A stretch of DNA of 35,809 bases, taken from contig NZ_LABX01000023.1 in the NCBI RefSeq assembly GCF_001043915.1, positions 1-35,809 on the forward strand. Reading direction: 5' to 3'. This DNA comes from Methylobacterium aquaticum. GTDB taxonomy: Bacteria; Pseudomonadota; Alphaproteobacteria; Rhizobiales; Beijerinckiaceae. The notes beneath the pieces are model-generated. The model was not told the DNA's origin and ran no database searches. It worked only from the letters and a program-made list of their open reading frames with translations. The position numbers and the translations under genes are program-made. Positions 34,704 to 35,809 of the stretch are shown piece by piece (the stretch's first letter is position 1; each line of letters starts with the position of its first letter).

Positions 34704-34737
34704 GGCCCCCTCCGGTCCGGCACCGGAGGGGGCCTTT
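34704..34737 (+). terminator. rho-independent terminator of the giant gene
   Basis: Perfect 13-bp stem GGCCCCCTCCGGT / ACCGGAGGGGGCC with a 5-nt loop, then TTTCGTT, 35 bp after the stop. Confidence 0.85.
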
Positions 34738-35122
34738 CGTTGGGGCCGAGCCTTCGATGGGGGGCGAGGCATCCTGCGTCGACGGTGCTGCCGTGTGATA
34801 CCAAGGGTCGTTGGAAACGACCTTTGGTGCCGTTCTCGAATTTTCGCTAAGGCTCTGGCCTAGCATCAAAAATTCGAGATGGGCCGACAGCCTGATGCGT
34901 GAGCGCAACCGGGGCGAACTCGCGGGCAAGCAGGACCGGCATTCTCGATCTCGCGGATGCGAGATGCCGTGTTTGCAAGGACTTGCGGCACCATCGAACC
35001 GCCCTGTGCGAGCCGTTTCGGGTTTTCGCCCGTGAATGTGCCCTGGCCACGGCGAAGCGTTGGCTGCCAAGGCAAGTCTGCTGAGCGCCCGAACCAGGGC
35101 CGACCACGCTCGCCAACCCGCG
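34738..35122. other. 385-bp convergent intergenic region with palindromes
   Basis: No gene is supported. It carries the second copy of the dispersed palindrome. A short ORF around 34811-35035 begins inside that repeat and is an artefact of it. Confidence 0.6.
34801..34879 (+). repeat. dispersed palindromic repeat, copy 2
   Basis: CTCGAATTTTCG ... CAAAAATTCGAG (34836-34879; one mismatch from a perfect 12-bp stem), preceded by a hairpin CCAAGGGTCGTT-GGA-AACGACCTTTGG (34801-34827, 11 of 12 paired). The element matches copy 1 at 1288-1345 in the opposite orientation. Confidence 0.7.
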
Positions 35123-35563
35123 TCAGAGCAGGCCCAGCGACGCCAGCTCCCGCCGCATCGTCTCCGGCATCGCCGCGAGATCGCCGGCTGCACGATGCGA
35201 GATGTCGGGCGGGGCGTCCGAGGCCGCGAGGTAGCGCCAGCCCTGGAACGGTCGGCACGGCCGGGGCTCGACCGGGGTGACCTCCGGATCGAGGACGAGG
35301 CGGCAGCGGCCGACGCCCTCGGCATCGGTGAAGGGGCGGATCGCCAGCACCGGCTGGCGGCAGGCGATCTGGCCGCGGATCACCCAGTAGAGCGAGCCGG
35401 CGCCGACGATCTCGTCGCCGCGCTTGGGCACCATGCGGGTGATGTGGGCCTGCTCGTGGGGACGGCCCTGGCGCGCGGATTCGGCCCGGCGGGTGGCGAT
35501 CCACTCCTCCAGGTCGGCGATGGACTCGCAGCCGACGCAGAGCTTGAGGAGGTGCAGGGACAT
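35123..35563 (-). CDS. DUF1489 family protein
   Basis: Encodes 146 residues. The opening MSLHLLKLCVGCESIADLEEW and the central HITRMVPKRGDEIVGAGSLYWVIRGQIACRQ are characteristic of the DUF1489 family, a small alphaproteobacterial family of unknown function that often lies near housekeeping genes. RPFQGWRYL near the C-terminus also fits. I chose the ATG at 35563 because the family starts there; the frame runs upstream to 35614 without similarity. No strong ribosome site is seen. Confidence 0.9.
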   Translation of the reverse strand: MSLHLLKLCVGCESIADLEEWIATRRAESARQGRPHEQAHITRMVPKRGDEIVGAGSLYWVIRGQIACRQPVLAIRPFTDAEGVGRCRLVLDPEVTPVEPRPCRPFQGWRYLAASDAPPDISHRAAGDLAAMPETMRRELASLGLL

Positions 35564-35657
35564 CGCGGGCCGTGGCATCGGAGGGACGAGGTGTGGGGCT
35601 TCCCTGGGTCGCAATCTTGGCGCCCCGAGGGCGGGCCCCCGCGCTCCGGTGCGCTCC

Positions 35658-35809
35658 TCAGGTGAAGCGCGCGAGCTTCTCGTCGAGGGCGAGGTCGTCG
35701 ATCTCCGCGAAGGCGTCCTCCAGCCCGACCGTGTCTTCGGCGACAGGCGTCGCTTCGCCGCGGACCGGCACCACTTCGTCGCGGTTGTGCACCGGTTCGT
35801 CGCGGACCG
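35658..35809 (-). CDS. 3' end of an unidentified gene (truncated by the window)
   Basis: The final 49 codons and stop of a minus-strand gene whose start lies beyond the right edge. The visible part begins with a repetitive acidic stretch (VRDEPVHNRDEVVPVRGE) and ends LEDAFAEIDDLALDEKLARFT, an acidic tail with a possible amphipathic helix. I do not recognise it. Spacing of about 95 bp to the DUF1489 gene and common strand allow co-transcription. Confidence 0.5.
   Translation of the reverse strand, partial: VRDEPVHNRDEVVPVRGEATPVAEDTVGLEDAFAEIDDLALDEKLARFT

Noticed and set aside
34811..35035. 74-codon ORF beginning in the dispersed palindrome
   Set aside because: Its N-terminus is the translated repeat also seen near 1300 on the other strand, so it is an artefact of the element.
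24319..35325. 3668-codon minus-strand ORF opposite the giant gene
   Set aside because: Codon-aligned antisense of a strongly biased GC-rich gene; composition is a mirror of the sense repeats (Gly/Arg/Leu) and it lacks a start context and family features.

Overview
The window comes from a GC-rich alphaproteobacterium of the order Hyphomicrobiales, most likely Methylobacterium or a close relative. This rests on the strong G/C third-position bias, the Porin_2-type outer-membrane porin, the twin cold-shock-domain protein with glycine-rich linkers, the DUF1489 and DUF2147 proteins, and a giant apolipoprotein-like coiled-coil protein of the kind linked to polar growth in Rhizobiales. The genus is an inference. 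No rRNA, tRNA, CRISPR array, transposase or prophage gene was seen. Most of the window is ordinary chromosome made of short transcription units separated by repeat-rich intergenic regions.

Layout. Positions 1-563 (minus strand) hold a tandem array of very small genes on a 189-bp period. Each encodes a 43-44 residue peptide with a double-glycine leader and a Cys-rich, Lys-tailed core, and a further copy appears to start just off the left edge. Next come arginase (about 1.4-2.3 kb), a small secreted Cys protein, a molybdopterin oxidoreductase and ndk (2.6-5.7 kb), all on the minus strand, with a strong terminator between ndk and the oxidoreductase. A DUF2147 protein, a YfcG-like glutathione transferase and a small secreted protein fill 6.1-7.8 kb. 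Around 8.0 kb there is a candidate small RNA unit (promoter plus terminator) next to a 544-residue porin on the opposite strand. Upstream of the porin is an AT-rich island (about 10.0-10.3 kb) and a repeat-bearing gap.

A sensor histidine kinase with a very large periplasmic region is followed by a peptide-type ABC substrate-binding protein (11.5-15.7 kb). These are met tail to tail by SelO. Then follow the cold-shock protein, two small ORFs, a cluster of REP-like palindromes, inorganic pyrophosphatase, a GNAT acetyltransferase, a tyrosine-phosphatase-like protein, a soluble chemoreceptor-like Cache protein, an adrenodoxin-type ferredoxin and an HPt protein (17.6-24.0 kb).

From 24.5 to 34.7 kb a single gene encodes a roughly 3385-residue membrane-anchored repeat protein. 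It has two N-terminal transmembrane helices, thousands of residues of apolipoprotein-like amphipathic repeats, a Pro/Gln/Ala-rich linker and a conserved-looking C-terminal domain. It resembles the growth-pole-ring protein GPR of Agrobacterium and RgsE of Sinorhizobium. It contains three near-identical long internal repeats (822, 1008 and 822 bp). A DUF1489 gene and the 3' end of an unidentified gene close the window.

The strongest candidates for something not yet described are the tandem double-glycine peptide array at the left edge, the expanded GPR-like giant, and the candidate small RNA near 8.0 kb.
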